Positions 42,893 to 52,267 of a DNA stretch of 64,000 nucleotides are shown piece by piece (position 1 is the stretch's first letter; the number at the start of each line of letters is the position of its first letter). A program made the position numbers and the translations under genes. Source of the DNA: Comamonadaceae bacterium. GTDB taxonomy: Bacteria > Pseudomonadota > Gammaproteobacteria > Burkholderiales > Burkholderiaceae_C. The notes beneath the pieces were generated by a model. That model worked only from the letters and a program-made list of their open reading frames with translations. It did no database searches and was not told the origin of the DNA. Location: NCBI GenBank assembly GCA_947450675.1, contig CANFWI010000002.1, positions 62,001 to 126,000 of the forward strand, given 5' to 3'.

Positions 42893-45800
42893 TTACTTGG
42901 ACTCCGACAATTGAATCAACGTACGGTAATTGCCAACCGTCAAGGCCAACTGTATCGGCAAGGCCTTGGCTGGCACTGACGTTGCTGCAAAGGACTTCGT
43001 CTCTGGCGAGAACTTGATCCAAGACGGTGCTGGCGCATTGTTGGCGAGCGTGATTTTGATCGTTTGATTGGTAGCCATGCTGGCACTGATCACTTGGCTT
43101 GGGATTGGAATCGCCAACCCAGCATCGGTCCCGGCAGTTCCCTTTGGAACGACCACAGCCACGACGCCACCCGATTGAGCGGTTGGCGCGCGCACCACGT
43201 TCACTTTGGCACTGATCAACCGGCTCGATGCTGCCGCGTTACCCATTGGTGCAGGCGCAGGCTGCGGACTGCCAATAGGTGATGGCGTTGCCGCGCTGGT
43301 AGCCGGCGCTCCATCAGAAGCCACTGCTGTTCCTGTATTGCCTGCTGAAGTCGATGGGCCTGCTGGCGTTCCAGCCGATGGCCCCGCATCACGGGCGAAA
43401 CCTGCTGCGCCACCCGCTGGTGCTCCAGCGTTGCCAGCGGACGTTTCTGAATTGCCCGCAGATGCTGCTGCGTTACCCATTGGTGCAGGCGCAGGCTGCG
43501 GACTGCCAATAGGTGATGGCGTTGCCGCGCTGGTAGCGGGCGCTCCGTTAGCAGCCACCGTGGTTCCCGTATTGCCCGTTGACGCGGCTGGAACTGCTGG
43601 CGTTCCAGCCGATGGGCCTGCTGGCGTTCCAGCCGATGGCCCCGCATCACGGGCGAAACCTGCTGTGCCACCTGCTGGTGCTCCAGCGTTGCCAGCGGAC
43701 GTTTCTGAATTGCCAGCAGGTGCTGCTGCGTTACCCATCGGTGCAGGCGCAGGCTGCGGACTGCCAATAGGTGACGGCGTTGCCGCGCTGGTAGCCGGCG
43801 CTCCATCAGAAGCCACTGCTGTTCCTGTATTGCCCGTTGACGCGGATGGAACTGCTGGCGTTCCGGTCGATGGGCCTGCTGGCGTTCCAGCCGATGGCCC
43901 CGCATCGCGGGCGAAACCTGCTGCTGCGCCACCCGCTGGTGCTCCAGCGTTGCCAGCGGACGTTTCTGAATTGCCAGCAGGTGCTGCTGAGTTACCCATC
44001 GGTGCAGGCGCAGGCTGCGGACTGCCATTAGGTGATGGCGTTGCCGCGCTGGTAGCGGGCGCTCCATCAGAAGCCACTGCTGTTCCTGTATTGCCTGCTG
44101 AAGTCGATGGGCCTGCTGTCGTTCCAGCCGATGGCCCCGCATCGCGGGCGAAACCTGCTGCTGCGCCACCTGCTGGTGCTCCAGCGTTGCCAGCGGACGT
44201 TTCTGAATTGCCAGCAGGTGCTGCTGCGTTACCCATCGGTGCAGGCGCAGGCTGCGGACTGCCAATAGGTGATGGCGTTGCTGCATTTCCTGCAACCGTT
44301 GTTGGGCTGCCTGCCGATGGCCCCGCATCGCGGGCAAAACCTGCTGCGCCACCCGCTGGTGCTCCAGCGTTGCCAGCGGACGTTTCTGAATTGCCAGCAG
44401 ATGCTGCTGCGTTACCCATCGGTGCAGGCGCAGGGGGCGGACTGCCAATTGGAGCTGCTGCTGGAGGTGCTTCTATCTGCATCCCTGTAGAGGCTGGAGC
44501 TTGCGCAGATGGCGCAATGGCAGTCACCGGTGTGGCTGTCGGCATGCGTACCGGAGCGGTCGCTGCCGCTATGGCTATGGCTATGGCTGGAGCTGGAGCT
44601 GAAGCTGAAGCTGGAGCTGGAGCTGGAGCTGGAGCTGGAGCCGGAGCCGGAGATGGCGCTGGCGCTGGCGCCGCCACAGTAAACGTCCCCAAAGGCAAAA
44701 CAATAGTTCCGCTCGTCCTGTTCACACTTGCAGTCAAACTGTGAGCGCCAGTGCTCAAGGTTGAAGGCAATTGGAACGTAAAAGGCGCCGACCCAGTGGC
44801 TACAGCCATAGTGATAACAAAGGGTGCGCCAATCGGCGTCGAGCCCTCTAATATCGTGTAGGTCCCATCTGGCCACGACAATGCTTGGAAGGTAATCAAA
44901 CCCGTCGAAGAAATAGTCGGTACGGGCAAAGATGGACCACCACCGCCGCGGTTGGGAACTGAAGAAACAACCACAGCCGTGGTTGAAACTGTAGCTGTCG
45001 GCGGATTATTGAACTGCAACCCCCCGCCTGTTTTGGTCACCGTGAAGGTGTAAGTCACATTGCCTGTCGCTGTCAAAGTCGGCGTATACGTCCAGTTGCT
45101 GCCGTTTGCAGCCATGCCTGGGCTGCTGGAGGTGAGGGTCGTCGTCACTGAAGGGCCTGACACTTGACCTGATGAACTGGTTGGCGTGAATATCTGCGTC
45201 AATGTGCCCAATTCAGTGCCTGCAGGAATAGTTAACGACACCACAGGCTGGCTTGTACCTCCACCACTGACCGTCGGCGTTGTCAAGGTCGGGCCCGCCA
45301 CGTAAAGACCACCCGTCGATGCCCCGGTGTAAGTGAGAGCCCCGCCAAGGACGATACGGGATGACGAAGGTGCAGAAACCGCACCCGTGCCAGAAATGGC
45401 GTTCGGAATCGTCGCGCCAGACATGCCGAAGGCCAGCGTGCCGTTGTTCACCACGGGGCCCGCACTCAAACCGCTCCACGAACCATAAGCCCCAGTGGGC
45501 CCAAATTGCAGGGTGGTGCCTGCATTGATGGTGGTGGTGCCGGTGTAAGCGTTGGAATGCGTTAATTGTGAAGCAGTAGCCCATGGATTAAAGACCACGG
45601 TGTTGCCACCCGTCACCGTCACCCCACCCGTGCCCGAAATATGGCTGTCGATACTGATCGTTGGGGTGGTGCTGTTCACGGTCAACAGGCCATTGAGAAC
45701 AATGTCCATGGACAACGCATTGGTGATGGCCGTGTCGTACATCAAGGTGCCGCCGCCCGAACCAATGGTCAAGGTGGTGGTAGGCGCACCGCTCATCGTC

Positions 45801-47749
45801 TGAAGGGGCAAACCCACAGAGAATGAAGGGTCCAGAAGCGTCGCGCCGTTGTTGATAGCAATCGAATTGGTGGCGTAAGAGTCAGCAGACAATGCGGCCG
45901 AACTGCTACTGGACGAACTGAATTTGAGCGTACCGCCATTGATGACGATGGCCTTTCTGTCCAAACCGCCGGCTGTTTGAATTTCCAACAGGCCTGCACC
46001 TTCTTTTTGAATCGTGCCGGCGCCTGCCAAGTTGGCCATTAATTTGCCGGTGGGCGCGGTCGCGCCGGTTGAAAGATACAAGGCAGCAGTGCCGCTCATA
46101 TAGATGGTAAGGTCACTTGGTGAAATGACATCGCTGCCACTTTTGATCTCACCTGGGGCAATCAAACTCAGTGTTCTGTTGGTGGGAATGGTGTAAGTTA
46201 ATTTGTACAGCGTGATGTTGCCAGCATCCGTGCCGCCGTCGCCCGCTGCGCCGGCTTGCAACGTGACGTTGCCATTGACGAGCGCCGTGTTCAGTGTGGT
46301 TGCGTGAACGACGCTTGTGGCCGCGCTCTGGTAGTTGGTCGTACTGGTGGTGAATGCAGTTCCGGCTGTGCTGGTGAAAATGGCGTACGGGCCACCGACG
46401 TAAGCGACATCAATGTTGTACGGGTCCAGCAACCAGTTGCCCGCGTTGCCTTGTGCTGCGTTGGTCGAAACTTGAACGTTGTCGACATTCAAGTAGTGAC
46501 CCGAGGTTTCGACCTGGCCGCCATTGCCGCCCAATGGGCCGGCCTCGGCTTTGATGCTGCCATTGGCCCAGGTTTGGCTGTTGGCGTTTTTCACATCGCT
46601 CCACAAGACCACTTTGCCGCCGTCGCCGCGCACGGTGGCACTGGCGTCGATGGTGGCGCCCGCGTCCATCACCACTTGGCTGGCTTGACGCACGCTGCCG
46701 CTGCCTTGCCAGTCGCCGCCCACCAACACGGTGCCGCCGCCGGTGGCGCCGGTGGCGTTGATGACGCTCGCGCTGCCCAATTGAATGTTGTCACCTTCCA
46801 GCAAAATTTTGCCGCCTTGGCTGACCAAGCTGCTGGCTTCCAGCGTGCCCGTGTTTTTAATCACACCGGCGCGCATTTGGTCTGCGGCCACCGCCGACAA
46901 AATGATGAGGCCACCAGGAGCCTGCACCGCTTGGCGGTTTTCAATCAGCGTGGCAATGGTGGACGGTGTGGTGGTGATACCGAGCAAGTTGCTGCCGCCC
47001 TCCAAGTTCAGGGTGATGCTTTCACCGGCAGCCATGACCACGGCACCAGCCCGCGCCAGCACCACGCCGGAGTTGCGCACTTCAGGGGCCAGCAACGCAA
47101 TGTAGCCGCCCAAGTCGGCCGTGATGTGGCCTTCGTTGACGACTTGGCCTGTGGCGCCGTTGCGCTCAAACAGGTACTTGCCGGCCATGAAGTTGTCGTC
47201 GCTGATGCGGTGCGTTGTGCTCACCAGCGAGCCGACGTCCACGGAGGACGTGGGTGAGAAGTAAACCCCGTTGGCGTTGGTCAAAAAGACCTGGCCGGGT
47301 GCTGTGATGCGCCCAAAAATTTGACTCGGGTTGCTGTCCAACACCCGGTTCAGGGTGACGGCCTGCGCATTGGGCTGCGCAAAGTTGATGCTTGCGGCTT
47401 GACCCAGGTTGAAGGTGTTCCAGTTGATGACCGCCTGCTGACTGCTTTGCAGCACGGTCATGGCCGCCGCCTGCGCGGTCGCGGTTTGGGAAATGCTGAT
47501 GTTGCCGCGCGCGACCGAAGCCCCGGTGGGCAACTGGGTGATGGCTGGTGGCGCTTGGGCTGCAGCGCCGGAGCTGACCATCACGCTCAGCGCCACTTGG
47601 GCCAAGATGCCGCCAGTCACCGCGCTGGCCGACGCTGTGCCACCCGAGCTGCCTTTGTTTCTGGCGATTTCCGGAACCGCTTGCCATGACTGCGTTGCGG
47701 CAGACCAAATGGTGCGAAAAATACGGTTCATGCTGGCGTGGGATTTCAT
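42893..47749 (-). CDS. TpsA: filamentous-haemagglutinin-type adhesin/exoprotein
   Basis: A 1618-residue two-partner-secretion exoprotein. The start has GAGAAAAG upstream, followed by an extended signal peptide (MNRIFRTIWSAATQSW from residue 7), then the TPS/FhaB N-terminal domain (about residues 75-330) with the INWNTFNLGQAASINF and NPSQIFGRI motifs that TpsB recognises. Residues about 430-980 are beta-helix/autotransporter-like repeats, including Ig-like segments. About residues 1030-1065 are (Ala-Pro)n, and 1100-1505 form five to six long Ala/Gly/Pro/Ser repeats of 61-87 residues. The C-terminus is a short putative Ig/He_PIG-like domain (SWIKFSPETKSF). It is secreted across the outer membrane by the adjacent TpsB. 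Confidence 0.9.
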   Translation of the reverse strand: MKSHASMNRIFRTIWSAATQSWQAVPEIARNKGSSGGTASASAVTGGILAQVALSVMVSSGAAAQAPPAITQLPTGASVARGNISISQTATAQAAAMTVLQSSQQAVINWNTFNLGQAASINFAQPNAQAVTLNRVLDSNPSQIFGRITAPGQVFLTNANGVYFSPTSSVDVGSLVSTTHRISDDNFMAGKYLFERNGATGQVVNEGHITADLGGYIALLAPEVRNSGVVLARAGAVVMAAGESITLNLEGGSNLLGITTTPSTIATLIENRQAVQAPGGLIILSAVAADQMRAGVIKNTGTLEASSLVSQGGKILLEGDNIQLGSASVINATGATGGGTVLVGGDWQGSGSVRQASQVVMDAGATIDASATVRGDGGKVVLWSDVKNANSQTWANGSIKAEAGPLGGNGGQVETSGHYLNVDNVQVSTNAAQGNAGNWLLDPYNIDVAYVGGPYAIFTSTAGTAFTTSTTNYQSAATSVVHATTLNTALVNGNVTLQAGAAGDGGTDAGNITLYKLTYTIPTNRTLSLIAPGEIKSGSDVISPSDLTIYMSGTAALYLSTGATAPTGKLMANLAGAGTIQKEGAGLLEIQTAGGLDRKAIVINGGTLKFSSSSSSSAALSADSYATNSIAINNGATLLDPSFSVGLPLQTMSGAPTTTLTIGSGGGTLMYDTAITNALSMDIVLNGLLTVNSTTPTISIDSHISGTGGVTVTGGNTVVFNPWATASQLTHSNAYTGTTTINAGTTLQFGPTGAYGSWSGLSAGPVVNNGTLAFGMSGATIPNAISGTGAVSAPSSSRIVLGGALTYTGASTGGLYVAGPTLTTPTVSGGGTSQPVVSLTIPAGTELGTLTQIFTPTSSSGQVSGPSVTTTLTSSSPGMAANGSNWTYTPTLTATGNVTYTFTVTKTGGGLQFNNPPTATVSTTAVVVSSVPNRGGGGPSLPVPTISSTGLITFQALSWPDGTYTILEGSTPIGAPFVITMAVATGSAPFTFQLPSTLSTGAHSLTASVNRTSGTIVLPLGTFTVAAPAPAPSPAPAPAPAPAPAPASASAPAPAIAIAIAAATAPVRMPTATPVTAIAPSAQAPASTGMQIEAPPAAAPIGSPPPAPAPMGNAAASAGNSETSAGNAGAPAGGAAGFARDAGPSAGSPTTVAGNAATPSPIGSPQPAPAPMGNAAAPAGNSETSAGNAGAPAGGAAAGFARDAGPSAGTTAGPSTSAGNTGTAVASDGAPATSAATPSPNGSPQPAPAPMGNSAAPAGNSETSAGNAGAPAGGAAAGFARDAGPSAGTPAGPSTGTPAVPSASTGNTGTAVASDGAPATSAATPSPIGSPQPAPAPMGNAAAPAGNSETSAGNAGAPAGGTAGFARDAGPSAGTPAGPSAGTPAVPAASTGNTGTTVAANGAPATSAATPSPIGSPQPAPAPMGNAAASAGNSETSAGNAGAPAGGAAGFARDAGPSAGTPAGPSTSAGNTGTAVASDGAPATSAATPSPIGSPQPAPAPMGNAAASSRLISAKVNVVRAPTAQSGGVVAVVVPKGTAGTDAGLAIPIPSQVISASMATNQTIKITLANNAPAPSWIKFSPETKSFAATSVPAKALPIQLALTVGNYRTLIQLSESK
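43206..44460 (-). repeat. Long tandem repeats inside tpsA
   Basis: Six occurrences of the segment encoding PAPAPMGN (DNA positions about 43244, 43478, 43736, 43997, 44234 and 44417) are spaced 234, 258, 261, 237 and 183 bases apart. All spacings are multiples of three, so copy number can change without breaking the frame. The unit encodes NSETSAGNAGAPAGG and GFARDAGPSAG blocks plus a variable GTP/GPS insert. Confidence 0.95.
44571..44652 (-). repeat. Hexanucleotide repeat encoding Ala-Pro
   Basis: An imperfect GGCTAT/GCTGGA/GCTGAA hexamer array inside tpsA. On the coding strand it encodes alternating Ala with Pro, Ser or Ile (APAPAPASASAPAPAIAIAI). Slippage by whole hexamers keeps the frame. 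Confidence 0.85.
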
Positions 47750-47776
47750 AATGTCTTTTCTCTTGTCGCTGTGGGC

Positions 47777-49456
47777 TTAAAACGCAATGCTGGTGTTGAT
47801 CCAGAGGCGAGTTACTTTTTTGGTGCCGTCGGAGTCCAGCGCCGTGATGTTGTTACCGATGCGTTGCGCCAAAGTCGCCTTGGCCGCAACCGTCTGGTTG
47901 ACTTGCCAATTGACAGAGGCACCCACGCCTTGCAGCGCGTACTGGTTGGGGTCGGTGGCGGTGTAGTTGTTGCGCATGACCTTGAGCCAGCCGTAGTCAT
48001 AAAAGCCGACCAAGGTCCACGCGGCGTCGAGACGTTTTTGAATCTCGACGGTCACCGTGCGGCCTTCACTGCCGCCGCCTTCAGCCGTTGGATAAGCCCG
48101 AACGCCGCCCGCCCCACCGAGGTAAAGCTTCTCGGATGAATCCAAGTTCTTGTTGGCGACTTGCAGGCTGCCGGCGACGTACAAAGACAAGTCACCGGCC
48201 AGCACTTGCAAGCGGCTGAGTGAGAAAAGTGCCTTGCTGTATTGACCGGCGGTTTGCGCTGTGCTGGTGTCTGCGCTTTGATTGCCAGCACCCGAAAAAC
48301 TCAGATTTCCGGTGACCACGCTGAGACTGGCCGAGTTCATGCCGCCGCCGGCGTAACCATCAGAGTGTGTGCCACTGAGCGCGGTGCTGAGGGCGTTGAT
48401 GAACCTTGACTTCAACACAGAAGACGCGGTGTCGTCAAAGGTTTTGGCGTCGTAGGACAGTACCAAATTTAGATTTTTCTTTTGGCTGCGAATGAGCGGG
48501 TAAGAGAAATCCAGACCCTTGGTTTGTGCTGACCCATACGCATTCAGCGATGCGAAATCACCCACCAATCGGTAATCAAGTTGTGACATGTGCACGCCGG
48601 CACGGGCGCCGCTGGCGCCGACCGGCAGGCTGTAGGCCATGCGTTCGTAGTCAATGCCTTGCGTTTTCATCAGGCTGGTTGTCAGCACATCACCCAGACC
48701 TGTCGGGCTGTTGAGGGTCAGGCTGGCATTGAGTCGATTGGCGCCAGTGGCCAGTGAGCCGTAGTTGTCGGCACTGATCGTCGCCGTGACCAGCGGCTTG
48801 TCTTTGGCAGCGACCACCAAGTTGGTTTGGCCATGCTGCGCGCCTTCGACCAGACGGCCGGAAACCGAGATGCCGGGCAGGTCTTCCATGAGCAGCAAGG
48901 CGCGGTCTAAGGCGCCGGCCTCCAGCGGTGTGCCAGGGGCCTGGGCGGCTTCGGCGATAGCACTCAAAACAGTGGGCTTGACGCGCTGCGGCTCTGGCGC
49001 CTCAAAGGCGACTCCGCCAAACACCGCTTCAACCACTTGAATGGTCACCGTGCCAGTGCTGATGTCTTGCTGGGGCAAATAAGAACGAACCACCCAACCG
49101 GCATCGCGGTAAGCCGCAGTGACGGCTGCCGCCACTTGTTGAAGCTGCGCAAAGCTCAAGGGCTGGTTGAGGTAAGACGCTACCACGGCGCTCAGTTGCG
49201 CGGCGCTCAGACGCTGGTTGCCGGCAAAGTTAAACGCGGTGACGGTGACAACAACGCCGCTGGGGTTGCCCGTGAGAACTGTGGCTGCGGTGTCGAGCTG
49301 CGGCGCAGCCGTCGGCGGGAGCTGCCTGGACGGGCTCTCGGTTTGCCGCAGCAAGGAGCCGGAGTCGACTGTTTGAGCTTGGAGGCCGGTGCAATAGGCC
49401 GTTGCCACCAGCGCCAAAGTTGTCCATACACGTGTTTGATTCGCCGTCATCTGCAT
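47777..49456 (-). CDS. TpsB: FhaC/ShlB-type outer-membrane transporter
   Basis: A 559-residue outer-membrane protein that exports the TpsA. After a signal peptide (ending near residue 27, GLQA-Q) come a Pro-rich linker, the POTRA domain pair (about residues 60-210; FNFAGNQRLSAAQLSAVVASYLNQ and PGISVSGRLVEG), and a 16-stranded beta-barrel ending in Phe (NTSIAF). The last strand keeps the outer-membrane C-terminal aromatic residue. The start at 49456 is preferred over a TTG five codons earlier. The tpsA start lies 28 bases beyond its stop: a tpsB-tpsA operon. Confidence 0.92.
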   Translation of the reverse strand: MQMTANQTRVWTTLALVATAYCTGLQAQTVDSGSLLRQTESPSRQLPPTAAPQLDTAATVLTGNPSGVVVTVTAFNFAGNQRLSAAQLSAVVASYLNQPLSFAQLQQVAAAVTAAYRDAGWVVRSYLPQQDISTGTVTIQVVEAVFGGVAFEAPEPQRVKPTVLSAIAEAAQAPGTPLEAGALDRALLLMEDLPGISVSGRLVEGAQHGQTNLVVAAKDKPLVTATISADNYGSLATGANRLNASLTLNSPTGLGDVLTTSLMKTQGIDYERMAYSLPVGASGARAGVHMSQLDYRLVGDFASLNAYGSAQTKGLDFSYPLIRSQKKNLNLVLSYDAKTFDDTASSVLKSRFINALSTALSGTHSDGYAGGGMNSASLSVVTGNLSFSGAGNQSADTSTAQTAGQYSKALFSLSRLQVLAGDLSLYVAGSLQVANKNLDSSEKLYLGGAGGVRAYPTAEGGGSEGRTVTVEIQKRLDAAWTLVGFYDYGWLKVMRNNYTATDPNQYALQGVGASVNWQVNQTVAAKATLAQRIGNNITALDSDGTKKVTRLWINTSIAF

Positions 49457-49565
49457 AAAGTGCCACCCCAAAAAATGTAGGACGGACTTTAAGAGAGTCA
49501 GGCTTTAAAACATAACAACAAATAACGCTTTAATAATCAATGATCGCCATATTGGCTGGCTAAAT
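49457..49565 (-). promoter_or_regulatory. Promoter region of the tpsB-tpsA operon
   Basis: 109 AT-rich bases between the response regulator stop and tpsB. Two CTTTAA direct repeats (in the stretch 49486-49510) lie at a spacing that could be a response-regulator site. No -35/-10 pair was assigned with confidence. Confidence 0.4.
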
Positions 49566-50237
49566 TCACGACAACAAAATGGTCACGCAGCTTTTGTAGC
49601 CAACTTGGCGTACCGATTCAATAGGCACACCCACAAAACCCGCTTCAACAATTTTCTTGCGCAGCCGGTCCATGCGAACCGCAATGTTTTGTTTGCTGAT
49701 GGTGTCTAAGTCCATTCGCAAGACCTGCGATATTTGCCAAAACTCCAGCTGGCCATTCAGTGCGCGGGCAAAAGAAGTCAAGACATCGGCCTCCGTTTGA
49801 GTCAACCGGACCTGCGCCGTCGGCCCACTGAGCCAGCGTCCCGTGAGCTTGAAGCTGGCGGGCGCGTCAAGCGTCTTGCGCGCAAAGCGCTCAATGGCGG
49901 CGCACAACTCCTCAAAGGGCACCGGCTTTTTAAGATAGATGTCAGCGCCATTTTCATAACCCGTCACGGCGGCGGCGCTATGGGTGCGGGCCGTCAACAT
50001 GACGATGCCGACGTTGGGCTGGGATTGGCGAATACGTCGACTCAAACTGATGCCGTCTTCGCCCGGAAGATTGAGGTCCAGCAGAAAAACATTCACGCCG
50101 GACAAGGCACTGTCTTCCAGTTCTTCGGCACACGACAGGGCCGTGACAGCATGGCCGCGCTTTTGTAAATTAGCGCAGGTCAACAAACGAAGCTCGTCGT
50201 GGTCTTCCACAACGACAATTTTTAAACGGGCAGCCAT
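49566..50237 (-). CDS. Response regulator with winged-helix output
   Basis: A 223-residue OmpR-like regulator. Receiver domain residues 5-118 keep the acidic pair ED at 11-12, phospho-acceptor Asp54 in LLDLNLPGEDG, Thr in MLTAR and Lys in YLKKPVP. The C-terminal DNA-binding domain (about 125-220; LTQTEADVLTSFARALNGQ, KQNIAVRMDRLRKK) is a winged-helix variant. It overlaps the sensor kinase gene by 16 bases and precedes the tpsBA operon, so control of the exoprotein is likely. Confidence 0.9.
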   Translation of the reverse strand: MAARLKIVVVEDHDELRLLTCANLQKRGHAVTALSCAEELEDSALSGVNVFLLDLNLPGEDGISLSRRIRQSQPNVGIVMLTARTHSAAAVTGYENGADIYLKKPVPFEELCAAIERFARKTLDAPASFKLTGRWLSGPTAQVRLTQTEADVLTSFARALNGQLEFWQISQVLRMDLDTISKQNIAVRMDRLRKKIVEAGFVGVPIESVRQVGYKSCVTILLS

Positions 50238-52135
50238 AGTGAAAACTTGACGCGTTGAGCGTCGGCCGTGTAGGTGAGTTGAGCCTTGATAGCCATGGAC
50301 AGCTTGTGCGCTAAAAACAAGCCCAGACCCGTTCCGGACTGACTGGTTGCGCCAGCGCTGCGGTAGTACTTGGTGAACAACTGGTGCTCGTCTGGAAAAC
50401 CTGCGCGACCCGGCCGGTTGGCGACTTCCAGCTGAATGCCGCGGCCATGATTCGGCAGATTTTTTTCAACCAGTGTGAGGTCGATCGGACTGTTGGCCTG
50501 GCTGTACTTGCAAGCGTTCTCAATGATGTTGTTGAGGACAATCTGAAGCATCTGAGCGTCGACGTTGACGTTGGGCAAAGTGGCAGCGGCCTCAATCAAC
50601 AACGGGTAGCCCGGATATGCAGCAATGGCCTGCTTGACGAGACTGATCAGATTGACTGCTTGCAATTGGACTTGGTAGCCCCCGGATTCAAATCGCTCGG
50701 TGTCAACGCAACGCTCAATGATGGCCTGCATGTCCCTGATGGCTTTGTTTCCTAGACGCAGCGCTTGGTCATGTTCCGCTTGCGCTTCAATGGCCATGCC
50801 CACCACGGCAAGTGGCGTTTTGAGCTCATGCATCAACATCTGCAAAAAGTCTTTTTGCTCTGAGTTGTGCACATTGGCTTGTTTCAGGGTGGATTCTGAG
50901 AGTGCCAGTTGCATGACAAGCTCCGCTTGCATTCTTTTGAGCTTCACGGCCCTGAGCTGCAACAGTAAAACCATCATGGCGCCAATCACCAAGGCATGAA
51001 TGGGCAAGGCCTGCAAAGCCAACTCAGTGCCCGAGAAAAGACCTAGATGCATCAACAAAGCAGCACTGCTAAAAAAGTTGGCTAGACAGTAAACGATCAC
51101 GATCACGAATTTGGGCAACGCAGGGTCGCTCGGATTTAACTGGGGGCGCGACAGTACGCTGGCCAACAAACTGAACACGCCCGCCGCGACGCCACCCGAC
51201 GCATTGATGCTGAGTGCCAAGCTGGCATGACCGAAGGCGTAAAGCGCTACGTTGAGCGGCAACAATGCAGCCATAGCCAGCAATAAAAACAAAGTCCACT
51301 TGGGCGGCCGGTACTCTTTCAGCAAAAAATAACTGAACAGTGCGGAGGTGGTCATCAATGACAAGCCGGTCATGCTGCTCGTGACGTCAAGCCAAGACGG
51401 CACACCGGTCGGGGAAATAATTCTGAACAAGCCATACATCTGCACCAACCACAACAAAGTGATGAACTGCTGCAGGACAAATGTCCCAACGACCACGTCT
51501 TTGAAATTCATCCGTTGGTAGAGCGCCCACACCCAGTACAGGGTGGCCACGGCCAGCAAAGCCGCATAAATCAAGCCTTGTTGCTGGTCTTTTTCTAACA
51601 AGCGGGGAAGGTCGAGGACTTCAACACTCACGGAGCGCGTACTGGTCGTTTTAACGCGCAAGTAAATATCTCGCGGCTGGTCTCCGCGCGGAATGACGAA
51701 GTTCAGATTCAGCGAGACATACTCTGCTGGCTGGTTTGAGTGCAAATCACCCGTCAACCGGCGTGCCGTTGATGGACTCAAGGGGTCAAACAACTCGACC
51801 TCATCCAAAAATGAGGGCCGTATTCGAACAATCAATTCATTGGCGGTGATGCGACCAGCAGCAGGGGCTGAGACGTCTGGCGTGATGCTCACTTTGAGCC
51901 ACATTGCGGAGTTGCCGTAACCGCCACTCAGCAGGTTGTCGAAGGGGGTGAAGCTTTGCAGCTTCGCCTCTTGCAAAGTGGCCGTGCCAGAGCGGTCTTC
52001 CCAAACGGCTTTTTGCGTGATGTGGTCTGTCTGCGCGTGATCCGTCTGCGCCGCAAAACAAGGCAGCAGCCCGCTCAACAACCAGACCACGATCGGCCAA
52101 AGCCATGGAAAAGCACGTTGAGATGAATTTTTCAT
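50222..52135 (-). CDS. 7TM-DISM sensor histidine kinase
   Basis: A 637-residue membrane kinase. A signal peptide (residues 1-29) precedes a periplasmic 7TMR-DISMED2-type domain (about 30-185) that resembles carbohydrate-binding modules, then seven transmembrane helices (about 190-400). HisKA has the phospho-acceptor His436 in MLMHELKTPL, and HATPase_c (about 530-635) has NNIIENACKYS and SGTGLGLFLAHK. It pairs with the overlapping response regulator. The ligand is unknown; the DISM domain suggests a sugar or another extracellular compound. Confidence 0.9.
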   Translation of the reverse strand: MKNSSQRAFPWLWPIVVWLLSGLLPCFAAQTDHAQTDHITQKAVWEDRSGTATLQEAKLQSFTPFDNLLSGGYGNSAMWLKVSITPDVSAPAAGRITANELIVRIRPSFLDEVELFDPLSPSTARRLTGDLHSNQPAEYVSLNLNFVIPRGDQPRDIYLRVKTTSTRSVSVEVLDLPRLLEKDQQQGLIYAALLAVATLYWVWALYQRMNFKDVVVGTFVLQQFITLLWLVQMYGLFRIISPTGVPSWLDVTSSMTGLSLMTTSALFSYFLLKEYRPPKWTLFLLLAMAALLPLNVALYAFGHASLALSINASGGVAAGVFSLLASVLSRPQLNPSDPALPKFVIVIVYCLANFFSSAALLMHLGLFSGTELALQALPIHALVIGAMMVLLLQLRAVKLKRMQAELVMQLALSESTLKQANVHNSEQKDFLQMLMHELKTPLAVVGMAIEAQAEHDQALRLGNKAIRDMQAIIERCVDTERFESGGYQVQLQAVNLISLVKQAIAAYPGYPLLIEAAATLPNVNVDAQMLQIVLNNIIENACKYSQANSPIDLTLVEKNLPNHGRGIQLEVANRPGRAGFPDEHQLFTKYYRSAGATSQSGTGLGLFLAHKLSMAIKAQLTYTADAQRVKFSLWLPV

Positions 52136-52267
52136 GGCGGCGATTATGAACGCTCACTGCTGAGTTTTCACAGGGTCAATCGTTTATCCACATCAAATCA
52201 TTTCGTCAACTTGGCGATGTAATTTAATTTCGAAAATAAATTAAAAATTTTCACAAAGGATGTCGCC

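Noticed and set aside
43216..44448. Minus-strand 410-codon frame rich in Gln, Arg and Leu
   Set aside because: Out-of-frame shadow of the same tpsA repeats; the tpsA frame has the secretion domains and continues through it.
43206..44460. CRISPR-like repeat array
   Set aside because: Repeats are long (183-261 bases), degenerate, coding and without unique spacers; no cas genes in the window.
43206..44744. Plus-strand 512-codon frame
   Set aside because: It is the reverse reading of the tpsA repeats; no ribosome site, extreme Ala/Gly/Pro bias, and it exists only because the repeat length is a multiple of three.
46256..47257. Plus-strand 333-codon frame
   Set aside because: Antisense to the TPS domain of tpsA; His/Val/Ala-rich shadow.
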